Positions 24,457-34,754 of a DNA stretch of 64,000 nucleotides are shown here, one piece after another. The stretch is from Bemisia tabaci (Eukaryota; Arthropoda; Insecta; Hemiptera; Aleyrodidae): the NCBI RefSeq assembly GCF_918797505.1, contig NC_092796.1:61162851-61226850 (forward strand), written 5' to 3'. Numbering within the stretch: position 1 is the first letter of the stretch; every line of letters begins with the position of its first letter. Under the pieces are notes generated by a model. It saw nothing but the letters and a program-made list of their open reading frames with translations. It was not told where the DNA came from and did no database searches. The position numbers and the translations under genes are program-made.

Positions 24457-25696
24457 AAAAGCCTTATTTAAAAGCGGTCATTTCCAATCTCGCTCTGATC
24501 TTCGAAATACTTTCAGGGTCGATAGAGAATCACTTTCCAAGTTCAAAATACTGACGATTTTTGAAATCAAGCAATTACGGATAGCGGGGAAGGGGGGGGG
24601 GGCAAAGATAAATGTTCAAAGTCGCATATCTCGTGAACGGTTTGTCGTAAAGAGATGATCTTAGTCTCAAAATTTAGAGAAAACCACAAGCTTTCAGACA
24701 ATGGTGACAAAATTGGGTCATTTTGAAAATGTCATCCATTCCTGTCACGTTGCCGTAGTTCAAATTTTCAATTTTTAGCTGGGGCGGTACCTTTATATGT
24801 CACACCTAGACAAAATCATTCGTCAAAAATGACAATATCAGGATAAATGATTAATATGCAATGGATACAGGATAATCAAAGTTTTCGATCATAAAAAAAT
24901 CTATGTTTATCTTCAACGCTTCTCTGGGTAGAAATAAGAGAAAAAAAGAGTAATTGCTAATAAAAGCCTACTATTTGAGCTTTTTAAATTTAAGTCCATC
25001 CTAGAGAAATGATTTGAAAAAGAGTCACGATTTTTTAAGGTTGATGCAGCGAGCGTCAGCTGAGGCTAGTCCTGTAACATTCATGTGTCTCGATATTGTT
25101 CTTTTTTAATAATTTTCTTCGGAAATGAGCTAATGGGGTGTAAAAATGCATAACCTTGCAATTCGTAATCGCAATTTGGGGGCATTGGTGATCTTGGGAC
25201 TCGGAACAAATTAGGTCCAAGTGTACCGCATCCACTTTGAAAAATCATATCTCTCCTCCAACTTGTTTCCCGAGGATGAACTTGTGCTTGTTTTAAAGCT
25301 TAAAAGGTCTACTTTCATCAGAAAATATTTTGATTACTTATTGTGCGATTCCTTCAATGTCTCAGCTGAAAATAAGAAAATTTGAGATACGGCAAGGCGG
25401 CAGCAATGGATGAAATTTTCAAAATTGACCAATTTTTTAAACATTGCCTGAAAGCTGGTGGTTTTCTCTACATTTTGAGACCAAGCTCATCTCTTTACAA
25501 CAAACCATTAGCGAGATATGCGAGTTTACATTTTTTACTTTGACTCCCCCCCCCCTCCACCTCCCCCTTGATTGCCCGATTTAAAAAATCGTCATTGTTT
25601 TAGACTCGGGAGGTAATCCTCTATCAACTTTGAAAATATTTCGAAGATCAGGCTTGAAAGGTTGAAAATGACCGATTTGGAATAAGGTCCTTTTTT
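24457..25696. repeat. 1.24 kb foldback (diverged inverted arms)
   Basis: The left arm (24457 to about 25030) and right arm (about 25240-25696) are inverted copies: CTGATCTTCGAAATACTTTC against GAAAATATTTCGAAGATCAG, a G-run at 24592-24602 against a C-run at 25547-25556, and TCGTGAACGGTTTGT against ACAAACCATTAGCGA. The spacer is about 200 bp. No open frame. It could be a non-autonomous element or an inverted duplication. Confidence 0.75.
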
Positions 25697-25899
25697 CCTT
25701 GCTCTAGTCACAAGAACAAGTAGAGGCAAGTGAGAATTGGATTCGATGCGCGATACGTCATTACGAATCTTTGTTTACATTCCAAAGAGCCAAAAACGTA
25801 AATTCTCACGGTGAATGAGTGAAAATGTCTGTGTGTGTTTCATGTGCGTCTGTGTTAGTGACTACGCACTCACAGAGGAACGCGTGCGTCTTCATGAGA

Positions 25900-25993
25900 G
25901 CGTTATCAGGCAACGCGCCGCGCCGCCGCGCCGTCGCTAAATAGTCACCAGAGACTCTGCGCAAAACTAAATTCGTCGATAGTACCTACAAAT
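25900..25993 (-). repeat. Conserved element end, right copy
   Basis: The reverse complement reads GGTACTATCGACGAATTTAG then TTTTGCGCA, matching 20460-20490 almost exactly, and then GCGACGGCGCGGCG. Confidence 0.6.
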
Positions 25994-27344
25994 TTTATCC
26001 GTGTTTTTTTCCAAATTAACTATTAATCGTATTCAAAGTTTGGACCTCATTTGATTGGTCAATTTTCGATTTTTGTTTTGGGTGTTTTTGCACTAACTGA
26101 TGCGATATCTCAGTTAATTGTCACAACCTAATTTTTTCCGGCTTAACGGCTATTTCGCTTTGACTCATATTAGACTTTATAATTCGATGAGCAAAATTAC
26201 CGGACCTTTCAGATCGTGAAAGAAGTAAATCATTCATAAATGCGGATTCACTCTTCGATGGTCAATTGAGAGTTACATGCAACAATACGGCTTGCGAGTG
26301 AGAATGCAATTCATGTGCAGAGCGCAAATGGGCGATCCAAGACGCGGCTCCATAGCTCGCATTCGTGCAAACATTGTTTCAACTTTGCGGCTTGTCCACC
26401 ATCACGTTTGCAATAAACGGAGCAGTGCTGCTTTTGCAATTTTGGTTTCTTTGCATTTGAATCAACTTCCATAACACCGTACACCACACCATCGGCGATA
26501 GAAAGTTGTTTTTATGCAGCTTTGCGGCTTGGTGGGGTGAACGTTTCAGTTTTAGCATTTCAAACAGAACCTGCACAATTGCTTCTTCTTATTTACAGTG
26601 GCGGTATAAGAGAGTTTGAAATAATAATTATTCAGGAGATGCTTCCGCCCATAATCTCCGGCAGACATGACCATGCGTAGAATTACGTTAAGGTTAATGA
26701 AAATGATATTTTCCTTAAAGGTTTACCCACATTTAGCTTTAAGTACTTCGAATGTGTTGTTTCAAAAATAAGTGCCTAGCACTTGTTCAAAAATCCGTTG
26801 CATTTCAGAGAATTTTTTCCTGGGTTCGAAGCCTACCTTAATTTTTTCTACTTTTTTTCTAATCGCCACATGGTTTACAAGGTCAAAAGTTGATTTTACC
26901 AAGGATGGAGCTCAAAAGTAGAGATTTCGTTTCATATGAATGGCTAAAGAACGATCCATCGGGAGATATTCTGCAGCATTACATAATTTTTGTTTTATTG
27001 TACACTTCAAATACCTTTGAGGAGGTAATCCTGCATTTCCATAGTTATAGTCTCATTCCTTCTCAGTCCTTACTTAACAACCAGCCCCAGGCAACCATCA
27101 AACTCGGGTCACCTCTCCAGAAATCGAACCTGGAAAAAAGGCGAATCCAGACACTTGGAACAGGGGGATTTGTAAGGGGGATCCGGGGGCACCTTCCGGA
27201 ATTTTTTTGAAATTGTATAGCATCCATCATGCAGTTTCGCTCAAAGTCATGAATAATTGTCAAATATAAGCGTTCTTATTTCTTGCTTCCTGTTTTTCAC
27301 TCCTTTTTTCTTGTGGAAGGGGGAGTGGGTTGGTGTTCGTTTCC
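25994..27344. other. No supported gene
   Basis: Short frames on both strands (26277-26576, 26890-27263) without recognisable features. Confidence 0.5.
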
Positions 27345-27372
27345 TGCGCCCCCCTCCCTGGATCCACCTATG
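27345..27372 (-). mobile_element. Possible hAT-type terminus
   Basis: The reverse complement starts CATAGGTGGATCCAGGGAGG, like the CAGNGGCGGATCCAG ends of many hAT elements. No partner end or duplication found. Confidence 0.3.
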
Positions 27373-27760
27373 ACCCGAAACCCCTGATTATAGAGTTAGC
27401 GTTACAGCCACTACAACATACATACATCATGCATAGATCATTCGCCAGTGCGTATGTTTAACTGGACTTGACTCAAGGTTAATTTGTGAGTAGTGACACC
27501 ATCGAACTGCATATTTGCAAAGCTTTAAAGAAATGATAAAAGATGAATTGCAAAGCCGTAAAATGAATTTTCTGATGATTCATACTTTTTTGATGTTCTA
27601 ATGGCTATCATCAAAATAACACAAACAGCGCTAAGCCATTGTTTCTACTACGATGTAAATTTAGGCCGCAACAGTGCCGGGCTCCGAATCTCATATTTCC
27701 AAAAGTCTAAAATAAACAAAATATTTTGTCCTTCGAAAGAAACACTATCGATGTTCCACT

Positions 27761-27998
27761 CACTGAAAAAAAAAGTTCGGTGGTGTGTATCAAAGTTCGG
27801 TGTTGCATATCATCCCAACTAATTTGGTTTGTGAAACCGAACTTGTGCGGTAAAGTGAATTGACAATCTAAGTTTGGTCATATTATATGCCAAACGTTCG
27901 GTTACACGAAACCGAAAGTTCAGCTTGACAACCCAAATATTTAGGATGATATAGAATACCGAACGTTCGGTTCACATGGCCGATTTTTTTTTTCAGTA
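27761..27998. mobile_element. MITE with CACTG-type ends, distinct interior
   Basis: It starts CACTGAAAAAAAAAGTTCGG and ends CCGATTTTTTTTTCAGTA. The body repeats GTTCGG/CCGAAC motifs in both orientations (for example CGAACGTTCGG near 27960), giving a weak hairpin. It shares ends but not interior with family A. Confidence 0.65.
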
Positions 27999-29108
27999 TA
28001 CCGGGAGTACCTATAGGTGCATAGGATCATCATCTTCCAAGATTACCCCTTTGGCAGAAAGCACTAACAAAACAAAGAGACAATTCTAAATAAACAAGAG
28101 AGCCCTGCGGTGTATGAACCTGTCTTTGATGTATTCCGGTGGCCGCACGCAATAGGCCCTGGGCTACTGGAGTGGGGGGGGGGGGGGGGGCAAGTGTAGA
28201 CACCCCAAGTAATTTATGCGATAAAAAAGCAGTTCTCTTTTCGACCCGCGACTTTGGCGCACTTGCTGACGACTGATACCTCCTGGGCTATTGGAGGGCA
28301 TGTTGCAAGAGTCTGGTCGCAGGGTACGAGGAAGATTCTAGAAATCAATTTTGTAAGATATCTTCGGCGTGGTGGTGGCTGGTGGCTGCCCGGCATCGTG
28401 TACGTTCATTCATTTCGTCACCGCAAGGCTGCGCCACTACCGCTCCGCACCCGCCAGCGTCTGCGTTCCCCGCTGCATTTTATGGGCTTAAACTTGCAAA
28501 CCCACCGCACCGCCGATGCAATGCAGCGATGACAATTTCTCCACCGAAACTCCCCTATTTTAATTGCGTTTTAATTACGGAATCTAGGAACAGGCAACAT
28601 AGCTGGAATGCATTCGTCCAAAGCACATTCGAAAATGGGTCTACTTCTGCTTGCACGTCGCGTAGACTATCGCCGCTGGCTAAAGTTGCCAACTTTCGTT
28701 CAAAAATGTTTTTCGTTTTATTCATGCCATAAGTTTTTCGTCATTGATCGATATTTGACAACGTCACGCAAGACCAGTTCGCAGTCTCTTTGTTCCAGAG
28801 TGGGAGCTTTAACGCGACATAAATGGACCATCCACACACTCGATTCTTCTATCTTTTAGTTTCATCCATTATTTTTACTCTTTTGCTGTCATGTACTCTA
28901 TCTTTCTTGTCGCTTTTCTTTTCGCATCTTACTATGTTCAGAAAATTGATAAAGAATACACCATAGACGGCGGTGTATATCAGTGAGAAGGGGCAACAAA
29001 GTGTTGAGCAAGGGGATCAGTAATTCCCAGGACTGAAAACCTAACTGTCCAAACTTTCAAATCTAAACCAGATCTTTGCTATTGAGGCTCCTTACAATCA
29101 GTTTTTTT
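27999..29108. other. GC-richer stretch, no gene identified
   Basis: Overlapping frames at 28214-28859 in several registers reflect higher GC. No domain, and no frame is clearly preferred. A 17-19 base G-run lies near 28174-28190. Confidence 0.45.
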
Positions 29109-29200
29109 CATGGGCGGAACTAGGAAATTTCTGTGGGGGGGGGGGGGGGCACAGAAGGATATAGAACTTGGGCTCGGGGTCTGGGGGGACTCCCCCAGCT
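29109..29200 (+). mobile_element. hAT-like left terminus with G-run
   Basis: CATGGGCGGAACTAGGAAAT followed by a run of about 13 G matches the general form of hAT ends (CAGGGGCGGATCTAGG). The right end was not found. Confidence 0.4.
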
Positions 29201-29274
29201 GCAGAGAGCTCTTGTTTCGTATCAATAGAAAAAGGACGTGCGGCAAGAGGTCAGAGTCAAGACCAGATGTCTCA

Positions 29275-29340
29275 TATCGCCTTCAATTTTGATGATACCT
29301 CACTCACATCCTTAAAGCACGAATAGTGGTATGAAAGATC
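29275..29340 (+). repeat. Fragment of the 7433/22755 repeat
   Basis: ATCGCCTTCAATTTTGATGA and AAGCACGAATAGTGGTAT match the GCGCCTTCAATTTTGCAGA...AAGCATGAATAGT block. A second fragment, 284 bp on, lies at 29560-29625, and the text between also repeats weakly (TTCTGTTGTCAT, TCTTGA). Confidence 0.55.
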
Positions 29341-29559
29341 CGTGGCAGTTCAATAGCTTTGTTCTGTTGTCATCTCTTGAGTTTTCGCATCGCAACGGTT
29401 TTCTTGCAAGTATCTCGGTTCGATAGTATTCGTGCGTTAAATTGTGAAAAACTAAGATAAATTTTGCACAAATGTCACAGATAGTCGCCTGTGTAGTTTT
29501 GATAGAAAAAGTCGTTCTTAAGCGCAGCACAAAGTCGAAGTCAAGAGGAGATGTTCCAT

Positions 29560-29625
29560 TTCGCCCTCAATTCTGAAGTTACTTTACTCACATCCATAAA
29601 GCACGATTGGTGGTATCAAAGAGCC
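29560..29625 (+). repeat. Second fragment of the same repeat
   Basis: TTCGCCCTCAATTCTGAAG and AAAGCACGATTGGTGGTAT repeat the 29275-29340 fragment 284 bp downstream, indicating a diverged tandem duplication of about 280 bp. Confidence 0.5.
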
Positions 29626-29881
29626 GTGTGAATCCGAGAACTTTGTTCTGTTGTCATATCTTGATCTTTCACACCTCAACAATATTTTTTAAGCGGGCGG
29701 GTTTAAAGCAGCATACAACTGCCATTTTAACATTTAATCGTATTTGGAACTACAAATCTGAAGGAATAATCTAAATTCAAGTCTGTTAGAATAGCATTAT
29801 TACCAATAATTCATTGGTTGAGTCGAATTTTATTTTTAATTGATATCTGCGTTCCTCCCCTCTACCTCATTATTTCCGGTA

Positions 29882-30124
29882 CACTGAAAAAAAAACTCCG
29901 GCCGTGGGAGCCGCAATTACGGGCTATATATAGACAAACCGTCCGTTCCTGACTCAAAGGCCGAAAATTCCGGCTGCTGGAGGCGCAGCCTCGATTGCTC
30001 CGGGTTCAGAGGCCGAAACTATGGCTCCAGCAGCCGGAATTTTCGGCCTTTGAGCCCGGAACGGACGGTATGTCTATATGGCCCATAATTGCGGCTCCCA
30101 CGGCCGGAGTTTTGTTTTTCAGTG
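29882..30124. mobile_element. MITE with CACTG ends, family A, best copy
   Basis: The left end CACTGAAAAAAAAACTCCGG pairs with the right end CCGGAGTTTTGTTTTTCAGTG, and the arms pair inward for over 80 bp (GCCGAAAATTCCGGCTGCTG against CAGCAGCCGGAATTTTCGGC). The dinucleotide TA lies directly outside both ends. Overlapping frames at 29995-30272 are artefacts of this palindrome. Confidence 0.85.
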
Positions 30125-30126
30125 TA

Positions 30127-30767
30127 AAAATACAAAATTCCGTCGGAATGAATGGCTCGTTTTGTGAGGCAGCAATGTGGAGGGATTTTCCCAAGTAATT
30201 TTTCAAGGACCAAATTACAGTAGAACCTTCAACGTCGGACACTAAACGCGTGTTTTCTCGTAAAGTTTTCAAAGTTTCCTTAATGTGACGTGAATAGTTT
30301 ACAAGGTGTAATTCACACTGTAACAGAACCTCGTATCTCTCGACCGTCTTTTGTTATTTTCGTGGACAACGGCCTGCTCTCGGACAAAAACAACTCGTGT
30401 CTGTTAGTCTTCCTCTCAACTGGACTTGAGCCCTCGTATCTCTGTCCCTCTCTCGTTCATATTTACGTGATTGAACGCGCTCTGAGACGCGAGGAGCAAT
30501 TCAGAAAAGGTTAGAAAAAATTGTGAAAGGATTAAATTGGACGCGTTAATGCTGGACTTGTCGTTAAGCGGCGAGTATTAGCTCAAAGCCCGAGGTGGTT
30601 TTACGTCACACTTCTCAAGTCTGTATGCAGGCTCATTATACCACTAATTTGGATCAGAGCCGCACTCCGGCTCCGCAAGGCGCAAGTCCCTCCGTCTCGC
30701 CTAGAGAAGAAATCATCACCGTCCTTATCCTTCGTCCATTCATCAATTCTTAGGTCCGATTTTACAA
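30127..30767. other. No supported gene
   Basis: Short frames only, such as 30290-30514, without motifs. Confidence 0.5.
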
Positions 30768-30775
30768 ATCTGAAC

Positions 30776-30939
30776 CAGATGCGGATCCTGCAATTTGGCA
30801 ACATCGGATTTCCTCCATTTAAACCTATGCTAAATAATCGATTCCTATCGGAGCGCCTGGTCCCTCCAAGGATCCATACATTTCCATAGGTGAGGTTCCA
30901 ATGGAGATTGTTGTTGACAATTTGCTAAATCTGCCAATG
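30776..30939. mobile_element. hAT-type MITE, family D, copy 1
   Basis: The left end CAGATGCGGATCCTGC pairs with the right end GCTAAATCTGCCAATG. The outside octamers are ATCTGAAC and ATTTGAAC (7 of 8 identical). The interior has CCTCCATTTAAACCTATG and AATCGATTC. The 164-bp length matches the other copies (160 and 162). An 8-bp duplication is the hAT signature. Confidence 0.85.
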
Positions 30940-31192
30940 ATTTGAACCACTCTTGTAGTATTGCTAAATTTTCGGGATGAAGTTTTCAGAATTGGACGGT
31001 TTATTTGGAAAAATGCGTAAGCGCCAAAAGTCAAATTTCGAGAATACATGATAATACTTTCTTCACTAAAACAAATGTAAAAAAAGACGTTAAAAAAGCA
31101 ATTTTGGTGGAATCTCTCTGTAATAAGATGAGTCCACCCTCAAAGAAGGATTTTCAATCAAAAACACAATTTTTTAAAATTTGGCGGTTACG

Positions 31193-31393
31193 CACTGAAA
31201 AAAAAACGCCGGCCATGGAAACCGTGCTTACGGGCTATATAGAAGTACTGCCCGCGTTCCGGGTTCAGAGGCCAAAATTTCCGGGCGTAGCACCCGGAGC
31301 AATCTGATCTGAAGCTTCAGCACTCGGAACTTCCAGCCTCTGAGCCCGGAACGGATGGTATGTCAGTATAGCCCGTAACTCTTTTTTTCAGTG
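31193..31393. mobile_element. MITE with CACTG ends, family A
   Basis: Starts CACTGAAAAAAAAACGCCGG and ends CTCTTTTTTTCAGTG. It shares CGTTCCGGGTTCAGAGGCC and AGCCCGGAACGGA with 29882-30124. CG lies outside each end. Confidence 0.8.
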
Positions 31394-31395
31394 CG

Positions 31396-32700
31396 CCCTT
31401 ACTCAAAAAACCATTTCTATTTAAACTGTGCCTCGGTCAAATGCATTGTTAGGTCTATTCAGTACCTCCTATGAAATTGTCTAACAATTTGAAGATAATA
31501 GTTTGCTGATACAAAAATGTATTGCACTTTACAAATTCAACCGGGTGTTTCTGAGATAGGTACCTACCTTTGAAAACCAATATGCGGCTTAGTAAAAACC
31601 TTTCATAAAAACCCTTTATACCTTTTATACCTTATGACTTTTGGCGCTTACCCTTTATACCTTAGGGGAACACCCTCTTATAAAACTCAGAAAGGAAAGT
31701 GTCGCGAAAGTTGACGCATACGATATGCTGTTCCTCGTATATTTTTATTTATTTATTTTTAAATTTAATTTATCAGGGCATTGGATTTTATTTTTTGTCT
31801 GTGTCCGTTCAGTCAATTTTACCGGGGTATCTATGCTAAGTTATACAATGGAGTTGAATTGGAAAAAAATTATTGAAAACAAATTAATACAGTGTCACGG
31901 TAACTCCAACCTTCAGCTTAAAATATCTTGTCTTTATCACCCTGTGATACTTTCGTGAATGTGTTCACGGTGAATTTTCGTTGTCATGACCATTTTTTCT
32001 CCCCGCATGCGATGCACCTGATAAAATGCCGGTGGCAAGGCGAGAATTAGTAAACCTCTGATGTAAGCCACAAACAAACTCTATGATCTTAACTGGCCGC
32101 GGGGAATGGGGCTATGGGAACTAGAACATTAGCGCGGATTTAAAGTTCGGTAATAGTATAAACACGAATTGAGCGCGTAATATTATCGCGTCATATCTTC
32201 CTGCTGCGTTGTGTGTCAGTGAAAGTAGTCCCACCGAACGGTGCCTTCCAAACGTAGTGCCACTGCCAGGAAGAAAAATCTATTACACTGTGCCGTTGGT
32301 TTCAAGGTAGATCCCACTGACCTCCTTGGCCTAGTCGTTATGAGTCTCATTTGTGCCCGTGAGTTATTTTTATCAAGGAGGGTCGAGAGGAGGGAGATAC
32401 AGCCTTTTGAATGAGCCACTCTTTTTTACTGCTCTTTAATCGTCACTTGTTAAGCAATTTTTTCGGCGGGGATTTTACAAGAGGTGTTAAACGCCGTCGT
32501 GGATGCGGAAGGGGTCCTCTGCGTCATGAGGTAACGCACAAATGTGACAAAGTAGTAATTACGACTTCAATGATGTAAACTTTACGCATACAATTTGTCC
32601 TGTTTTGGGAAACATCTTGTTTGCAGTCTCGCATAAAAACGACTGACAAAAAGTGCATTACATTGTTTGCAGCCTGTCCGGCTCGAATACTCCGTACTAG
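31396..32700. other. No supported gene
   Basis: A 105-codon AT-rich frame at 31641-31958 and a minus frame at 32216-32419 have no recognisable domain. No repeats found. Confidence 0.5.
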
Positions 32701-32705
32701 TTTTT

Positions 32706-32742
<37 letters not shown>

Positions 32743-33089
32743 CTCTTTAGCTCGAGGATAATTTTTTCGTCCCTCTCAGACGCACTTCAGTGATTGTTTC
32801 ACAATTTCTCATTCTGTCGAGGATGAATAAGGAATCAGAAAAAAAAGAAAAATAATGGAGAAAAATAAAAATAAAAATCAGAATAAGACTTAGGAAGAAT
32901 AAATAATGATTAAAGGAAGGAGAAGTCGAAGAAGAAGAGGGCAAAATAGAAGAAACGTAAGAAGAACAAGAACAAGAACAAGAAAAAATTAAAAGAAATA
33001 GTTGCATAGTATTCGTTCATTTTAAGCAATGCCTTATAGCAACTATGCCCATCAATACATCTGTAGTTAGGTTGCAGGATTTGTCACAA

Positions 33090-33127
<38 letters not shown>
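32701..33127. repeat. Microsatellites and purine-rich tract
   Basis: A CT/TC dinucleotide run (about 32710-32738) is followed by a 180-base, nearly pyrimidine-free stretch (32822-33000) containing GAACAA repeats, then an A-run of about 36 bases at 33091-33127. The minus-strand serine-rich frame at 32747-33007 comes from the purine tract and is not a gene. Confidence 0.9.
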
Positions 33128-33131
<4 letters not shown>

Positions 33132-33187
33132 GAATGTTGTACTTAAAAACGGGGACGTACAATTAAGGGGATTGGAAGAAAAATAGA

Positions 33188-34754
33188 CTAAACTAGGTTA
33201 TAGGACATTTCGTCAACGATTTTTTGTCCGAACACTTGTTTTTTCTTCTTGACGGCATACTCAAGAATATTTCTGCCTAAATCGAATCACATTTTTCTCT
33301 CATAAAATTCAAAAATTATGCTAAACGTTATTAAATACGGATGATAGGACTAAATGAGTTTTCTAGATTACCGCTCTCTTTTTGTAACGCAGTCTCTTGA
33401 TTTATTTTGCAAGGAAAGCTCTGTGTCCTTAAAGGAAGCTTGTTATTCTTGATACGTTGGAGCGTCTTAAATTTCGTATGATACTGTGCGACACCTATGT
33501 CACGAAATAGTTGCTTGAAACGCCGTAGCACTCCGCGGCGCGGCGAGCGACCAGCGTGACACGCGCATAGGCGCCTACAAACCTAACAGGGATACTTCAC
33601 GCATTGCGCAACACGTGAAGTATCCCGTTAGGTTTGTAGGCGCCAGTGCGCATTTTGCTCTGTGTTAGGCTCTAGTATTTAAACTCGCGGAGTCAGCGTT
33701 TTTCAACTCGTGATTTTGAAATGTTTGCACGCTCTGCACGGATCAGTCTCATTTAAATTGATGAAAAAACATATGTATTAAAGGAAAATACAACGTGTGT
33801 TTTGAAAATATTAAGGTGGTTCCGTGTGTAATTTAATGATTTCCAAAGCTTTTTAATTTTTCTTTTACATTTTGTGATTTTACTGTGCTGCAGCGTGGTG
33901 TATTCGCAACCAAACGCTCAAAATTGGACGTGTTTGACTGAATAAGATCGATTTAAAAGTGGGTTAAAACCAAAGATTGCGCCCTCCTTGGTTTTTTCTC
34001 TCTCTTTTTCATTTTTGTATAGTTCCTTTCAATACAAGTACGGCTCATTGAGATTTATATCGATGCCATCGCTTGGAAAAGGTTTTACAAATATTAGCCA
34101 CGTTTCAAAAATATAATGTTTTTAAAATGAAGTAATATTATAATTTAATAAAAGGTATATAATACGGTATATTTTAAACCGACAATTTTATAAATAGAAA
34201 TAAAACCAAATATTCACCAATGAAAATTTGAAAGATGAATCAAAAGAAGAAAGTTTAACATTTCATTTAAAAAATGAGTTACCATAAGAAAACCTTCTTC
34301 TCTCTCAATTTTCTAATTCGATAATGTCAATATAATTTTACAATCGAAAACACAGGAAAATGTGGAAACAAGGCGAAAATACAAAGGCAGGACGTTTCGG
34401 TACCCTACGGCACCATTATCAACTGCTAAAATAGAATTAAAAGTAAAAAGTAAAAAAGAAATTAAAATAAAAACCAGCAACGGCGTTACATGGTGAAATT
34501 GGTATTGAAAAAAGGCATTGTATTTTGTTTTTTAGCCTTGTTTCCGCATTTTCCTGTGTTTTCGATTGTCGTTTCCGTTTCGGGCTGCTTTTACATTCTC
34601 TTTGTTTTCCACTATGAGTTTACGTACGGACTGAAATATAACCTTTGGACCAAGTCACTGTTTCTTATTTTGCGCGTGGACGTAAATTACTGGACTAAAC
34701 AGGTGCCCGGACAAAAAGTCGTTGACAGAATGTCGTGAAACCCTAAACTAGAAT
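33188..34754. mobile_element. Possible 1.57 kb element with inverted ends
   Basis: CATTTCGTCAACGATTTTTT and GTCCGAACACTTG near 33206-33238 return inverted near 34699-34734 (CCCGGACAAAAAGTCGTTGAC), with CTAAACTAG on both outer sides. It encloses the hairpin at 33563-33651. The 82-codon frame at 34490-34738 ends in the right arm and is not supported. Confidence 0.5.
33563..33651. repeat. Hairpin, 39-nt arms and 12-nt loop
   Basis: The arm GCGCATAGGCGCCTACAAAC...GGGATACTTCACG is followed 12 nt later by its reverse complement with about three differences. This is compact and GC-rich in an AT-rich setting. It could be a tiny MITE or an RNA hairpin. No seed or family could be recognised. Confidence 0.85.

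Noticed and set aside
32747..33007. Serine-rich minus-strand frame
   Set aside because: It is the complement of a purine-rich low-complexity tract.
34490..34738. 82-codon hydrophobic frame resembling a membrane protein
   Set aside because: The hydrophobicity comes from T-rich sequence, and the 3' part is the inverted end of a probable repeat.
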